From NCBI GenBank assembly GCA_023434425.1, contig JAEYSS010000123.1:1-6498 (forward strand): a stretch of 6,498 nucleotides of DNA, read 5' to 3'. Source of the DNA: Pseudomonadota bacterium (lineage in GTDB: Bacteria > Pseudomonadota > Alphaproteobacteria > Ferrovibrionales > Ferrovibrionaceae). The translations under genes were made by a program, and so were the position numbers. Under the pieces are notes generated by a model. That model was not told where the DNA came from. It worked only from the letters and a program-made list of their open reading frames with translations, and searched no databases. Below are positions 1 to 6,484 of this stretch, piece by piece (the stretch's first letter is position 1; each line of letters opens with the position of its first letter).

Positions 1-111
1 GAGCAGTTCGAGCGCCGCGTGCACCTGTTCCTGTTCGTGAAGGTGCGTGAGGATTGGGGGGACGACCCCGAGCGCTACGAAGCCATGGGACTGGATTTCC
101 CCAAGGGCTGA
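1..111 (+). CDS. era: GTPase Era, C-terminal fragment
   Basis: The first 36 codons, open at the left edge and closed by TGA at 109-111, encode the end of the KH domain of Era, the essential GTPase that binds the 3' end of 16S rRNA and helps mature the 30S subunit. The recognisable part is HLFLFVKVREDWGDDPERY followed by a GLDF-type ending, which is the highly conserved Era C-terminus. The G domain lies outside the window. In many alphaproteobacteria era sits in an rnc-era-recO cluster; here no plus-strand gene follows. Instead a convergent minus-strand gene ends only 7 bases downstream, leaving no room for a separate intrinsic terminator. Identification is by eye on a short but distinctive tail. 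Confidence 0.9.
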   Translation, partial: EQFERRVHLFLFVKVREDWGDDPERYEAMGLDFPKG

Positions 112-118
112 CTGTGGC

Positions 119-1039
119 CTAGACGCCTGCCAGCAGCATGAAGAGTGGCACGGTGACGAAGGCGAGAATCGTGCTGACCGTAACGATGGCAGCCGCCAGC
201 GGTGCGTCGCCGCCCATCTGACGCGCCAGAATATAGCTGGCGCTGGCCGTCGGCATGGCGCCCCACAGCACCATCACCTTGGTTTCCATGGGCCCCAGCC
301 CCCAGAGCTTCGCCGCGGCAAACAGCATCAGCGGATAGACCGCCAGCTTCAGTGCGCAGGCCAGCAACAGGGCACGACCGCCGCTGCGTGCGGCCTGCCA
401 TTGCAGGCCGGCGCCCACGGTCAGCAGGCCCATCGGTGCGGCGATGCCGCCCAGCATCTTGAACATCGGCTCGATGCCGCGCGGCAGCGACAGGCCGGTG
501 ACATTCATGGCGATGCCGATCAGGCAGGCGATGATGAGGGGGTTCTTGATCAGGAACAGTGCCTGACCCTTGAAGCTGGTGCTCTGGCCATGCGCGCCAT
601 AGCGCGCCAGCGTCAGGACGCAGAGCACGTTCAGCACCGGGATGGCCAGCGCGATGGCGATGGCAAACAGCGTGAGGCCGGCGCCGCCGTCCAGCGCCGC
701 CACCGCGCCAAGTCCGACAAAGGTGTTGAAGCGCACCGAACCCTGGAACAGCGATGTAAATCCAGGTCCATCAACTTTTGCCAAAGGCCGCAGCAGATAG
801 ACCAGCGCCGCCTGCAACAGGATGACCGCCAGCAGTGCCCCCAGCATACCGGTCGGGTCGAGACTGCCGAGCCGGGCGCTGCTCAGATTGTCGATCAGCA
901 GGGCGGGGAAAAAGATGAAATAGGTCATCTTGTCGGCCAGGGGCCAGAAGGCGTCGCCGGGGAAATTATAGCGCTTCAGCGCACCGCCGAGCGCGATCAG
1001 CAGGAAGACCGGGATAATGGCGAAGATGACGGAGAGCAT
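119..1039 (-). CDS. AEC-family (auxin efflux carrier type) permease
   Basis: This encodes a 306-residue hydrophobic protein, the usual length for bacterial members of the auxin efflux carrier (AEC) family of inner-membrane secondary transporters. The N-terminus (MLSVIFAIIPVFLLIALGG) is already a membrane helix, as is typical. About ten hydrophobic segments can be picked out, roughly at 2-21, 34-52, 63-86, 98-116, 120-145, 160-180, 194-212, 222-245, 253-272 and 280-304. Family-like motifs are RFNTFVGLG (103-111), KNPLIIACLIG (165-175) and the late MPTASASYILA segment (262-272). Characterised relatives move carboxylates such as malate or malonate, or auxin in plants, but the substrate cannot be read from the sequence. 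The ATG at 1037-1039 fits the family start although no clear Shine-Dalgarno precedes it. An unrecognised gene lies 57 bases upstream on the same strand and could share its transcript. The stop is TAG at 119-121, converging on era. Confidence 0.88.
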   Translation of the reverse strand: MLSVIFAIIPVFLLIALGGALKRYNFPGDAFWPLADKMTYFIFFPALLIDNLSSARLGSLDPTGMLGALLAVILLQAALVYLLRPLAKVDGPGFTSLFQGSVRFNTFVGLGAVAALDGGAGLTLFAIAIALAIPVLNVLCVLTLARYGAHGQSTSFKGQALFLIKNPLIIACLIGIAMNVTGLSLPRGIEPMFKMLGGIAAPMGLLTVGAGLQWQAARSGGRALLLACALKLAVYPLMLFAAAKLWGLGPMETKVMVLWGAMPTASASYILARQMGGDAPLAAAIVTVSTILAFVTVPLFMLLAGV

Positions 1040-1096
1040 GCTGGACTCGGGCGGGGAGATGCTGCCGATGAGTCTAGCCCAGGCCGTAGCCTAAAA

Positions 1097-1465
1097 CTAA
1101 TGCTGGACCAGGATGATCAGCAGGTCGACGCCGCGGGTGGCGAGTCCGAAGCCGAGGTAAAGCGCCAGCGCGCGCAGGCCGGCTTCGCGCCAGGCATGGT
1201 ATTTATCCGGCTGCAGGCGTGGTGGGGCGCGCGGCACGATGGGGACTGCGGTGACAGTGACGGCCTCACGGATCGGGCTGTCGGTGTCTTCCGGCACGAG
1301 GAACTCGGCGACACGAGTGCGGTCGGGACCGTAGATGCGCCGCCAGCGGAAAGCCTCGGCCTCGGCGCGGTCGGCATCGCCATGCGAGGCGCGCGGAATC
1401 CAGCTGTCAGCCAGTCGTGTCATCACGACATAGCGCGGGATAATGATTTCCGCCTGGACGCCCAT
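1097..1465 (-). CDS. Unrecognised small protein, 122 residues
   Basis: I do not recognise this protein. The frame is supported by strong G/C preference at third positions and by filling the space between the AEC gene and the divergent intergenic region; an overlapping frame at 1117-1383 looks like a shadow. The N-terminal two thirds are polar, with a charged stretch at about 28-52 (rich in Arg, Asp, Glu, including FRWRRIYGPDRTR) and a Val/Pro-rich segment at 69-83. The last 25 residues (about 97-120, ALALYLGFGLATRGVDLLIILV) are hydrophobic and could form one membrane helix or hairpin, though R111 and D114 interrupt it. No signal peptide or Cys motif is visible. The ATG at 1463-1465 gives the longest form; ATG at 1421-1423 (residue 15) is an alternative. 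Neither has a clear Shine-Dalgarno. It could be co-transcribed with the permease gene 57 bases downstream. Confidence 0.6.
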   Translation of the reverse strand: MGVQAEIIIPRYVVMTRLADSWIPRASHGDADRAEAEAFRWRRIYGPDRTRVAEFLVPEDTDSPIREAVTVTAVPIVPRAPPRLQPDKYHAWREAGLRALALYLGFGLATRGVDLLIILVQH

Positions 1466-1479
1466 GACGCCGACTGTGT

Positions 1480-1530
1480 CAGGTCACGATTAACGAATTT
1501 TAAACGCCGGTTAATTTTTTCCGTGACCTG
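1480..1530. promoter_or_regulatory. Inverted repeat in the divergent intergenic region
   Basis: CAGGTCACG at 1480-1488 is perfectly inverted as CGTGACCTG at 1522-1530. Immediately inside, ATTAAC at 1489-1494 is inverted as GTTAAT at 1510-1515, offset by six extra bases on the right arm. The 9-bp arms are about 42 bases apart centre to centre, close to four helical turns, so a protein dimer or tetramer could contact both on one face of the DNA. The element lies between the minus-strand 122-residue gene (start at 1465) and the plus-strand AsmA-like gene (start at 1593), and its AT-rich core contrasts with the GC-rich surroundings. On the minus strand, TAAAAT at 1502-1497 resembles a -10 box for the leftward gene, but I find no convincing -35 partner. 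An operator or bidirectional promoter role is inference from position and symmetry only. Confidence 0.45.
1500..1514 (+). promoter_or_regulatory. Candidate CtrA box (TTAA-N7-TTAA)
   Basis: TTAA at 1500-1503 and TTAA at 1511-1514 are separated by exactly seven bases (ACGCCGG). This matches the full binding consensus of CtrA, the alphaproteobacterial response regulator controlling cell-cycle, motility or envelope genes. A further TTAA at 1490-1493 lies six bases before the first half, and another is at 1573-1576. The motif sits 79 bases upstream of the preferred AsmA-like start and 35 bases upstream of the leftward gene start. The motif is short and the region AT-rich, so chance occurrence is possible. 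Confidence 0.4.
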
Positions 1531-1560
1531 GCCGATTTGCCACGGAACTGCAAGGACATA

Positions 1561-1586
1561 CCAGTGGTTTGGTTAACCAACTGGAG
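1561..1586 (+). promoter_or_regulatory. Hairpin overlapping the ribosome binding site of the AsmA-like gene
   Basis: CCAGTGGTT (1561-1569) can pair with AACCAACTGG (1575-1584): nine base pairs with one bulged A and a five-base loop TGGTT (1570-1574). An alternative reading of the same bases is the perfect 12-bp palindrome TTGGTTAACCAA at 1569-1580. The 3' arm of the hairpin covers the first two bases of the GGAG Shine-Dalgarno (1583-1586), which is 6 bases before ATG 1593. In the mRNA the hairpin could partly mask the ribosome binding site. That effect is inference. Confidence 0.4.
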
Positions 1587-1592
1587 ATTGTC

Positions 1593-3653
1593 ATGGCCAT
1601 GTCCGATCCCCGGTGGAAAACACCGGAATCGCGGGAAAAACGCGACCAGGGTTCTTTCTGGCGCCGCCCGTGGTGGCACTGGGTCGCCGGCGGCCTTGCT
1701 GTGCTGGCGGTCGCGCTCGTCGCGGTCGCCGCGCTGTTTGACTGGAACTGGCTGCGCAACCCGGCCCAGAGCTTCATCACCGCTGCGACCGGCCGCCAGA
1801 CCGTGATCAACGGCCGTCTGGCTGGCGAATGGTCGCTCACGCCGCGCTTCGTTGTCGAAGATTTCCACATGGCAAATGCCGAGTGGGCGAAGGAAAAAGA
1901 ACTCGCCAGTTTCGAGCGGGTCGAAGTGGTGGTCGATCTGCGTGAGCTGCTGCGCGGCCGCACGGTGCTGCCTGAAATCAAACTGGTGAAACCGCAAATC
2001 GCCCTGGAGCGACGCGAGGACGGGGAAACCAACTGGACGCTGGGCGCCGAGGCCGCCAAGGACGTGGCAGCGCCGGAGGAACGCACAGAAATGCCGGTCA
2101 TCGGCCTGCTGGTGATCGAGGATGGCCGTCTGGCCTATCTCGACAGGAAGGCCGAGATCGACATCGACGCCCGTATCTCGACCGCAGTGGGCGGCGGCGG
2201 GTCGGGGGAGAGCCAAGTGCGCCTGACCGGGCAGGGCAGCATGCACGGCGAGCCCTTCACATTGCAGCTGGTCGGTGGGTCGCTGCTGTCGCTGCGCGAG
2301 AACGAGCAGCCTTATCCTCTGACCATCGAGATGATCGCCGGGCCGACCCGCGGTCGCATTTCCGGCATGCTGGACGATCCGATCAAATTCGAGGGGCTCG
2401 ATCTCGATGTGGCGCTCAGCGGCCCGAATCTCGGCAGGCTGCAGATCATCACCGGTGTGCCGCTGCCGATGACGCCCCCCTACGACCTGAAGGGCCGTCT
2501 GTATCGCGATGGCGGGATCTGGCGCATTGAGAAGATGGCGGGCCAGGTCGGCAACAGCGATCTCGGCGGCATGGTCCTGATCGACACAGGGCGCGAGCGG
2601 CTCTACCTGGAGGCAGATCTGCATTCGAAGGTGCTGGATTATCGGGATATCGGCCCGCTGATCGGCTTGCGGCCGGAAGACGAGCGCGCACCGAACACCG
2701 CGGCAATGACCGGGAACCAGAAAGCGGCGGCGGAGAAAGCCGGGCAGGTGGCAGCGAAAGCCGGCCCGCCGCCGAAGGTTCTGCCGGATGCGCCGCTGGC
2801 CATCGAGCAGGTCCGCGAAGTCGACGCCAGAGTGAAATTCCACGGCGACAAGGTGGAGGCGCCGAATACGCCGCTCAGTGGGGTCGACCTCGATCTGCGG
2901 CTGGAAAACAGCGTGCTCCATCTGCGGCCGCTCAAGCTGGGTGTGGCCGGCGGGCAGGTGAATGCCGATATCCGCATCGACGCGCGGAACGATGCCGTGG
3001 TGACGCAGTATGACGTGAAGCTCAATAAATTCCGGCTGGAGCGTTTTCTAGACTCTGCCGGCCTGAAGGACAGCGGCAACGGCGAGATCAACGGGCGCAT
3101 CCAGCTGGTTGGCTATGGCGACACGGTGCAGAAGTCGCTCGGCAGCGCGAACGGACAGATCCGCACGGTAATGGAGGACGGCTCGCTGTCGAACCTCGCC
3201 ATGGAGCTGGTAGGTCTGGACGTGGCGGAAGCGGCGCGTTTCTGGGCTGGCGGCGACAAACAGATTCCTCTACGCTGCTTCGTGACTGATTTTAACGTCG
3301 AGCAGGGCCTGATGACGCCACGCGTCTTCGTGCTGGACACCACCGACACCACGGTGACGGCTGAGGGCAGCATCAGCCTGACGCAGGAACTGCTCGGGCT
3401 GAAGATCAAGGCACACCCGAAAGACCCGAGCCTGCTGGCGGCGCGGACACCGATCAACGTCAACGGTGCCTTCAGCCGGCCTGCCATCGGCCTCGATGCC
3501 GGCCCGCTGGCCGCGCGGGGTGCGGGCGCGGTGGCGCTCGGCGTGCTGCTGACGCCGCTGGCCTCCATCCTGGCCTTCATAGAACCCGGCCTGGAAAGCG
3601 ACAGCGACTGCGCCGCCCTGCTGAAACAGGTGCGGGACGGGCGGCGGGGATGA
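1593..3653 (+). CDS. AsmA-family protein, YhjG-like
   Basis: This encodes 686 residues, close to the size of E. coli YhjG as I recall it. A short basic cytoplasmic tail is followed by one membrane anchor at about 31-49, then a periplasmic body with the AsmA N-terminal pattern (NPAQSFITAATGRQTVINGRL at about 56-76, and LPEIKLVKPQIALER with a downstream NWTLG at 126-151). The middle shows the recurrent beta-strand style of the family (GPNLGRL, GQVGNSDLGG at 317-326). An Ala/Lys/Pro-rich linker lies at about 366-400. The C-terminal AsmA-like part runs from about 470, with CFVTDFNVEQGLM, FVLDTTDTTVTAEGSI and a Gly/Ala-rich ending (ARGAGAVALGVLLTPLASI), and closes with DCAALL. Family members are implicated in outer-membrane biogenesis and lipid transfer; the exact role here is unproven. 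I chose ATG 1593 because GGAG lies 6 bases upstream; ATG 1599 and an in-frame TTG at 1569, which would add eight residues, are alternatives. Its stop overlaps the next gene's ATG (ATGA at 3650-3653). Confidence 0.88.
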   Translation: MAMSDPRWKTPESREKRDQGSFWRRPWWHWVAGGLAVLAVALVAVAALFDWNWLRNPAQSFITAATGRQTVINGRLAGEWSLTPRFVVEDFHMANAEWAKEKELASFERVEVVVDLRELLRGRTVLPEIKLVKPQIALERREDGETNWTLGAEAAKDVAAPEERTEMPVIGLLVIEDGRLAYLDRKAEIDIDARISTAVGGGGSGESQVRLTGQGSMHGEPFTLQLVGGSLLSLRENEQPYPLTIEMIAGPTRGRISGMLDDPIKFEGLDLDVALSGPNLGRLQIITGVPLPMTPPYDLKGRLYRDGGIWRIEKMAGQVGNSDLGGMVLIDTGRERLYLEADLHSKVLDYRDIGPLIGLRPEDERAPNTAAMTGNQKAAAEKAGQVAAKAGPPPKVLPDAPLAIEQVREVDARVKFHGDKVEAPNTPLSGVDLDLRLENSVLHLRPLKLGVAGGQVNADIRIDARNDAVVTQYDVKLNKFRLERFLDSAGLKDSGNGEINGRIQLVGYGDTVQKSLGSANGQIRTVMEDGSLSNLAMELVGLDVAEAARFWAGGDKQIPLRCFVTDFNVEQGLMTPRVFVLDTTDTTVTAEGSISLTQELLGLKIKAHPKDPSLLAARTPINVNGAFSRPAIGLDAGPLAARGAGAVALGVLLTPLASILAFIEPGLESDSDCAALLKQVRDGRRG

Positions 3654-4534
3654 AAATCCGGTTCCAGACTGTCGGCCGGCTGCTGATCAATACCGGCCGC
3701 GCCATGATCAACAGCCTGTCCTTCGAACTCGCCGGGCATATTGCCTATACCGGCCTGCTGGCCATCTTTCCTTTCCTGATCTTTCTGGCGGCGCTTGCCG
3801 GCTTCCTGGGGACTTCCGCTGGCGGGCTGGCCTCGGTGGAGAGCATGCTCGACCTGCTGCCGCAGGATGTCGCGAAGACCCTGTCGCCGGTAATCCACGA
3901 GGTGATCGACAGCCGTGACGGTGGCTTGCTCACGCTCGGCCTGCTCGGTGCGCTCTGGGTGGCATCGAACGGCATCGACGCGCTGCGGATCGCCCTCAAC
4001 ACGGCCTATGACATCGACGAGCAGCGGCCCTGGTGGCTGATCAAACTGGGCAGCATCGGGGCCATCATCGTCGGCGGAGTGGTCTTCCTGCTGCTGTCGG
4101 TCCTGGTCATCCTCGGCCCCGTGATCTGGAAAGGACTGCTCTGGCTGTTTCCGCTCGGCGCGGGCGACAAATGGGCTTACAGCGCCGTGCGCTATCTGCT
4201 GGCCGTTCTGCTGCTCGGTTCCGCGCTGCTGGCCTTGCACCGCTGGCTGCCCGGCCGCCGCCTGGCGCTTCGCAGCCTGCTGCCCGGGGTGATTATCAGT
4301 ACGGTGCTCTGGCTGCTGGCTGCCAGCCTGTTTTCGATCTATGTCGCCGAACTGGGCAGCTACAGCGCCACCTATGGCAGTCTCGGCGGGGTGATCATCA
4401 CCCTGGTCTTCTTCTATGTCTCGGCGGTGCTCTTCATCTTCGGCGCCGAGTTGAATTCCACTCTATTGCGGCGCGAAAAAAAGAAGGCCGAAAAACCACC
4501 GCCGGCCGGCCCCAAGGCTCTGGCCGGACACTGA
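3650..4534 (+). CDS. YihY/BrkB (virulence factor BrkB) family inner-membrane protein
   Basis: This 294-residue multi-pass protein has the normal length for the family. About six hydrophobic segments lie near 29-53, 92-108, 133-158, 178-197, 208-232 and 242-268. Family signatures are visible: AGHIAYTGLLAIFPFLIFL (28-46), WVASNGIDALRIALNTAYD (103-121) followed by acidic and Arg/Trp residues, and YGSLGGVIITLVFFYVSAV with GAELN (242-269). The C-terminal tail (from about 274) is basic and Pro/Ala-rich, probably cytoplasmic. The family was once labelled ribonuclease BN, which is a misannotation. E. coli YhjD, a member, has been linked genetically to lipid A export, but most members lack a defined function. 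Start and stop of the two genes overlap as ATGA, so translation is probably coupled to the AsmA-like gene upstream, which suggests a joint envelope role. Confidence 0.92.
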   Translation: MKIRFQTVGRLLINTGRAMINSLSFELAGHIAYTGLLAIFPFLIFLAALAGFLGTSAGGLASVESMLDLLPQDVAKTLSPVIHEVIDSRDGGLLTLGLLGALWVASNGIDALRIALNTAYDIDEQRPWWLIKLGSIGAIIVGGVVFLLLSVLVILGPVIWKGLLWLFPLGAGDKWAYSAVRYLLAVLLLGSALLALHRWLPGRRLALRSLLPGVIISTVLWLLAASLFSIYVAELGSYSATYGSLGGVIITLVFFYVSAVLFIFGAELNSTLLRREKKKAEKPPPAGPKALAGH

Positions 4535-4592
4535 TCCGCTGGATTATGCTCCGTCCCCTGTGCTTTTGCCTCGAGGGATGGGACCAGCAACC

Positions 4593-6383
4593 ATGGCGAC
4601 CAAGAAGAAGAAAACGGCAGCGCGTAAGCCCAAGCAGGCGCCGAAACGCGCGTCCGTGATGAAGGGCGGGAAAATCGACAAGAACATGCTGCCGAGCCGG
4701 CATGTCACCGAAGGGCCGGAACGCGCCCCGCATCGCAGCTACTATTACGCGATGGGCCTGACCGAGAAGGAAATCCACCAGCCCTTCGTCGGCGTCGTCA
4801 CCACCTGGAACGAGGCCGCGCCCTGCAACATCACGCTGGGACGCCAGGCGCAGGCGGTGAAGAAGGGTGTGAAGGCCAATGGCGGCACGCCGCGCGAATT
4901 CACCACCATCACGGTCACTGACGGCATCGCCATGGGTCACCAGGGCATGAAGTCGTCGCTGATCAGCCGCGAAGTGATCGCCGACAGCACCGAACTGACC
5001 GTGCGCGGCCATTGCTACGACGCCATCGTCGGCCTGGCCGGCTGCGACAAGTCGCTGCCCGGCCTGATGATGGCCATGGTGCGGCTGAACGTGCCGTCGA
5101 TCTTCATGTATGGCGGTTCGATCCTGCCCGGCAAGTTCCGCGGCAGGGACGTGACCGTCGTCGACGTGTTCGAAGGCGTCGGCCAGCATGCCGCCGGCAA
5201 GATGAGCGACAAGGATCTGCACGAACTGGAATGCGTCGCCTGTCCGTCGGCCGGCAGCTGCGGCGGCCAGTTCACCGCCAACACCATGGCCTGCGTGTCG
5301 GAAGCCATCGGCCTGGCGCTGCCGGGTTCGGCGGGCGCACCGGCGCCCTACGAGACACGCGACCAGTATGCCGAAGCCTCGGGCAAGCAGATCATCGAGC
5401 TGATCAAGCTCGGCATCCGTCCCCGCGACATCGTCACCCGCAAGGCGCTGGAGAATGCCGCCCGCGTGGTGGCCGCCACCGGCGGTTCGACCAACGGCGC
5501 GCTGCATCTGCCGGCGATTGCGCATGAGGCCGGCATCAAATTCGATCTCGACGACGTCGCCAAGATCTTCAAGTCCACGCCTTATATCGCCGACCTGAAG
5601 CCGGGCGGGCGCTATGTCGCCAAGGACATGTACGAGATCGGCGGCGTGCAGGTGGTGCTGAACGAGCTGATGAAGGGCGGCTATATCCATGGCGACTGCC
5701 TGACCGTCACCGGCAAGACCATCGAGCAGAATCTGAAGGGCGTCACTTTCCCGAAGAACCAGGACGTCGTGCGGCCGATCAGCAATCCGATCACGCCGAC
5801 CGGCGGCGTGGTGGGCCTGAAGGGCAACCTGGCCCCGCGCGGCGCCATCGTGAAGGTGGCGGGCATGGCGCGGCTGAAACATGTCGGCCCGGCCCGCGTG
5901 TTCGATTCCGAGGAAGCCGCTTTCGAGGCGGTGCAGAAGAAGAAGTACAAGGACGGCGACGTGATCGTCATCCGCTACGAAGGGCCCAAGGGCGGTCCGG
6001 GCATGCGCGAGATGCTGTCGACCACCTCGGCGATTTACGGCCAGGGCATGGGCGAGAAGGTGGCGCTGATCACCGACGGGCGTTTCTCCGGCGGCACGCG
6101 CGGCTTCTGCGTCGGCCATGTCGGGCCCGAGGCGGCGGTCGGCGGTCCCATCGGTTTGATCAAAAACGGCGACATCATCACCATCGACGCCGTGAAGGGG
6201 ATTCTGTCGGTGGACGTGTCGGCGAAGGAAATGGCGGCGCGCAAGAAGAAATGGAAGCCGCGCAAGACCGAGTACCAGTCGGGCACCTTGTGGAAATACG
6301 CGCAGACCGTGGGCGATGCCCATGACGGCGCGGTGACGCATCCCGGCGGCGCCAGGGAAGTGTCGGAATACGCCGACATCTGA
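4593..6383 (+). CDS. ilvD: Dihydroxy-acid dehydratase, short [2Fe-2S]-type form
   Basis: This cytoplasmic enzyme converts 2,3-dihydroxy-isovalerate and 2,3-dihydroxy-3-methylvalerate to the 2-keto acids that precede valine, leucine and isoleucine. The product has 596 residues. Likely cluster ligands are C78 (WNEAAPCN), C151 (GCDKSLPG) and C223 (SAGSCGG). D110 in TVTDGIAMGH and D152 are the expected metal ligands, K153 the expected carbamylated lysine, and S499 in DGRFSGGTRGF the expected catalytic serine. The order resembles the shorter class typified by mycobacterial and plant enzymes, so I infer a [2Fe-2S] cluster; other IlvD/Edd sugar-acid dehydratases are less likely. I chose ATG 4593 with GGGA at 4580-4583 as a plausible ribosome binding site; GTG 4560 and ATG 4578 are in-frame alternatives. 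Residues 1-30 are a Lys/Arg/Ala-rich extension before the conserved LPSRHVTEGP. The 58-base gap from the YihY gene shows no convincing promoter or terminator, so read-through is possible. Confidence 0.95.
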   Translation: MATKKKKTAARKPKQAPKRASVMKGGKIDKNMLPSRHVTEGPERAPHRSYYYAMGLTEKEIHQPFVGVVTTWNEAAPCNITLGRQAQAVKKGVKANGGTPREFTTITVTDGIAMGHQGMKSSLISREVIADSTELTVRGHCYDAIVGLAGCDKSLPGLMMAMVRLNVPSIFMYGGSILPGKFRGRDVTVVDVFEGVGQHAAGKMSDKDLHELECVACPSAGSCGGQFTANTMACVSEAIGLALPGSAGAPAPYETRDQYAEASGKQIIELIKLGIRPRDIVTRKALENAARVVAATGGSTNGALHLPAIAHEAGIKFDLDDVAKIFKSTPYIADLKPGGRYVAKDMYEIGGVQVVLNELMKGGYIHGDCLTVTGKTIEQNLKGVTFPKNQDVVRPISNPITPTGGVVGLKGNLAPRGAIVKVAGMARLKHVGPARVFDSEEAAFEAVQKKKYKDGDVIVIRYEGPKGGPGMREMLSTTSAIYGQGMGEKVALITDGRFSGGTRGFCVGHVGPEAAVGGPIGLIKNGDIITIDAVKGILSVDVSAKEMAARKKKWKPRKTEYQSGTLWKYAQTVGDAHDGAVTHPGGAREVSEYADI

Positions 6384-6396
6384 TCTGTTACAGGCC

Positions 6397-6470
6397 CGTC
6401 ATCCTCGGGCTTGACCCGAGGATCTCGCGCCATTCTGCATGAGATGCCCGGGTCAAGCCCGGGCATGACG
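6397..6470. repeat. Pair of inverted palindromic repeats (CGTCAT-type intergenic element)
   Basis: Two 30-base arms, 6397-6426 and 6441-6470, are inverted copies of each other (26 of 30 positions identical) around a 14-base spacer. Each arm is itself a hairpin: ATCCTCGGG (6401-6409) with CCCGAGGAT (6415-6423) around loop CTTGA, and ATGCCCGGG (6444-6452) with CCCGGGCAT (6458-6466) around loop TCAAG. All four differences between the arms fall as two compensating pairs that keep each stem intact. Such CGTCAT...CGGGCTTGACCCG elements are widely dispersed between genes in alphaproteobacteria. No run of T follows the stems, so this is not a classical intrinsic terminator, though it may stabilise or end the ilvD transcript. 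Read on the minus strand it gives the familiar spurious peptide MPGLDPGI...PRVKPEDD. Confidence 0.85.
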
Positions 6471-6484
6471 CCCTTGGAGTGTAT

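Noticed and set aside
47..1576. A long plus-strand open frame of 509 codons antisense to the permease and the 122-residue gene
   Set aside because: Its translation is rich in Gln, His, Arg and Asp with no domain or membrane pattern. It is the mirror of GC-rich coding sequence, and the opposite strand encodes a clear AEC permease.
1500..2921. A 473-codon minus-strand open frame antisense to the AsmA-like gene
   Set aside because: Composition is typical of a shadow frame, and the plus strand carries a recognisable AsmA-family protein with a good ribosome binding site.
3113..4240. A 375-codon minus-strand open frame antisense to the AsmA-like/YihY junction
   Set aside because: It spans the ends of two well-supported genes, is Gln/Ser/Arg-rich and shows no family motif.
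4535..4592. Own promoter for ilvD (TATGCT at 4545-4550 as -10)
   Set aside because: No plausible -35 sequence lies at the right distance upstream, so the match is not better than chance.
4434..6341. A 635-codon minus-strand open frame antisense to ilvD
   Set aside because: The plus strand is unmistakably ilvD with its cluster ligands and catalytic residues. The antisense translation is His/Arg/Gln/Ala-rich without recognisable motifs.
6035..6466. A minus-strand frame starting MPGLDPGI with PRVKPEDD
   Set aside because: This peptide is the well-known spurious reading of the dispersed CGTCAT-type palindromic repeat. The rest of the frame is antisense to the ilvD 3' end.
6397..6470. Intrinsic (Rho-independent) terminator for ilvD
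   Set aside because: The stems are strong but no T-run follows on either strand, and the sequence belongs to a repeat type. A termination role remains possible but is not shown.
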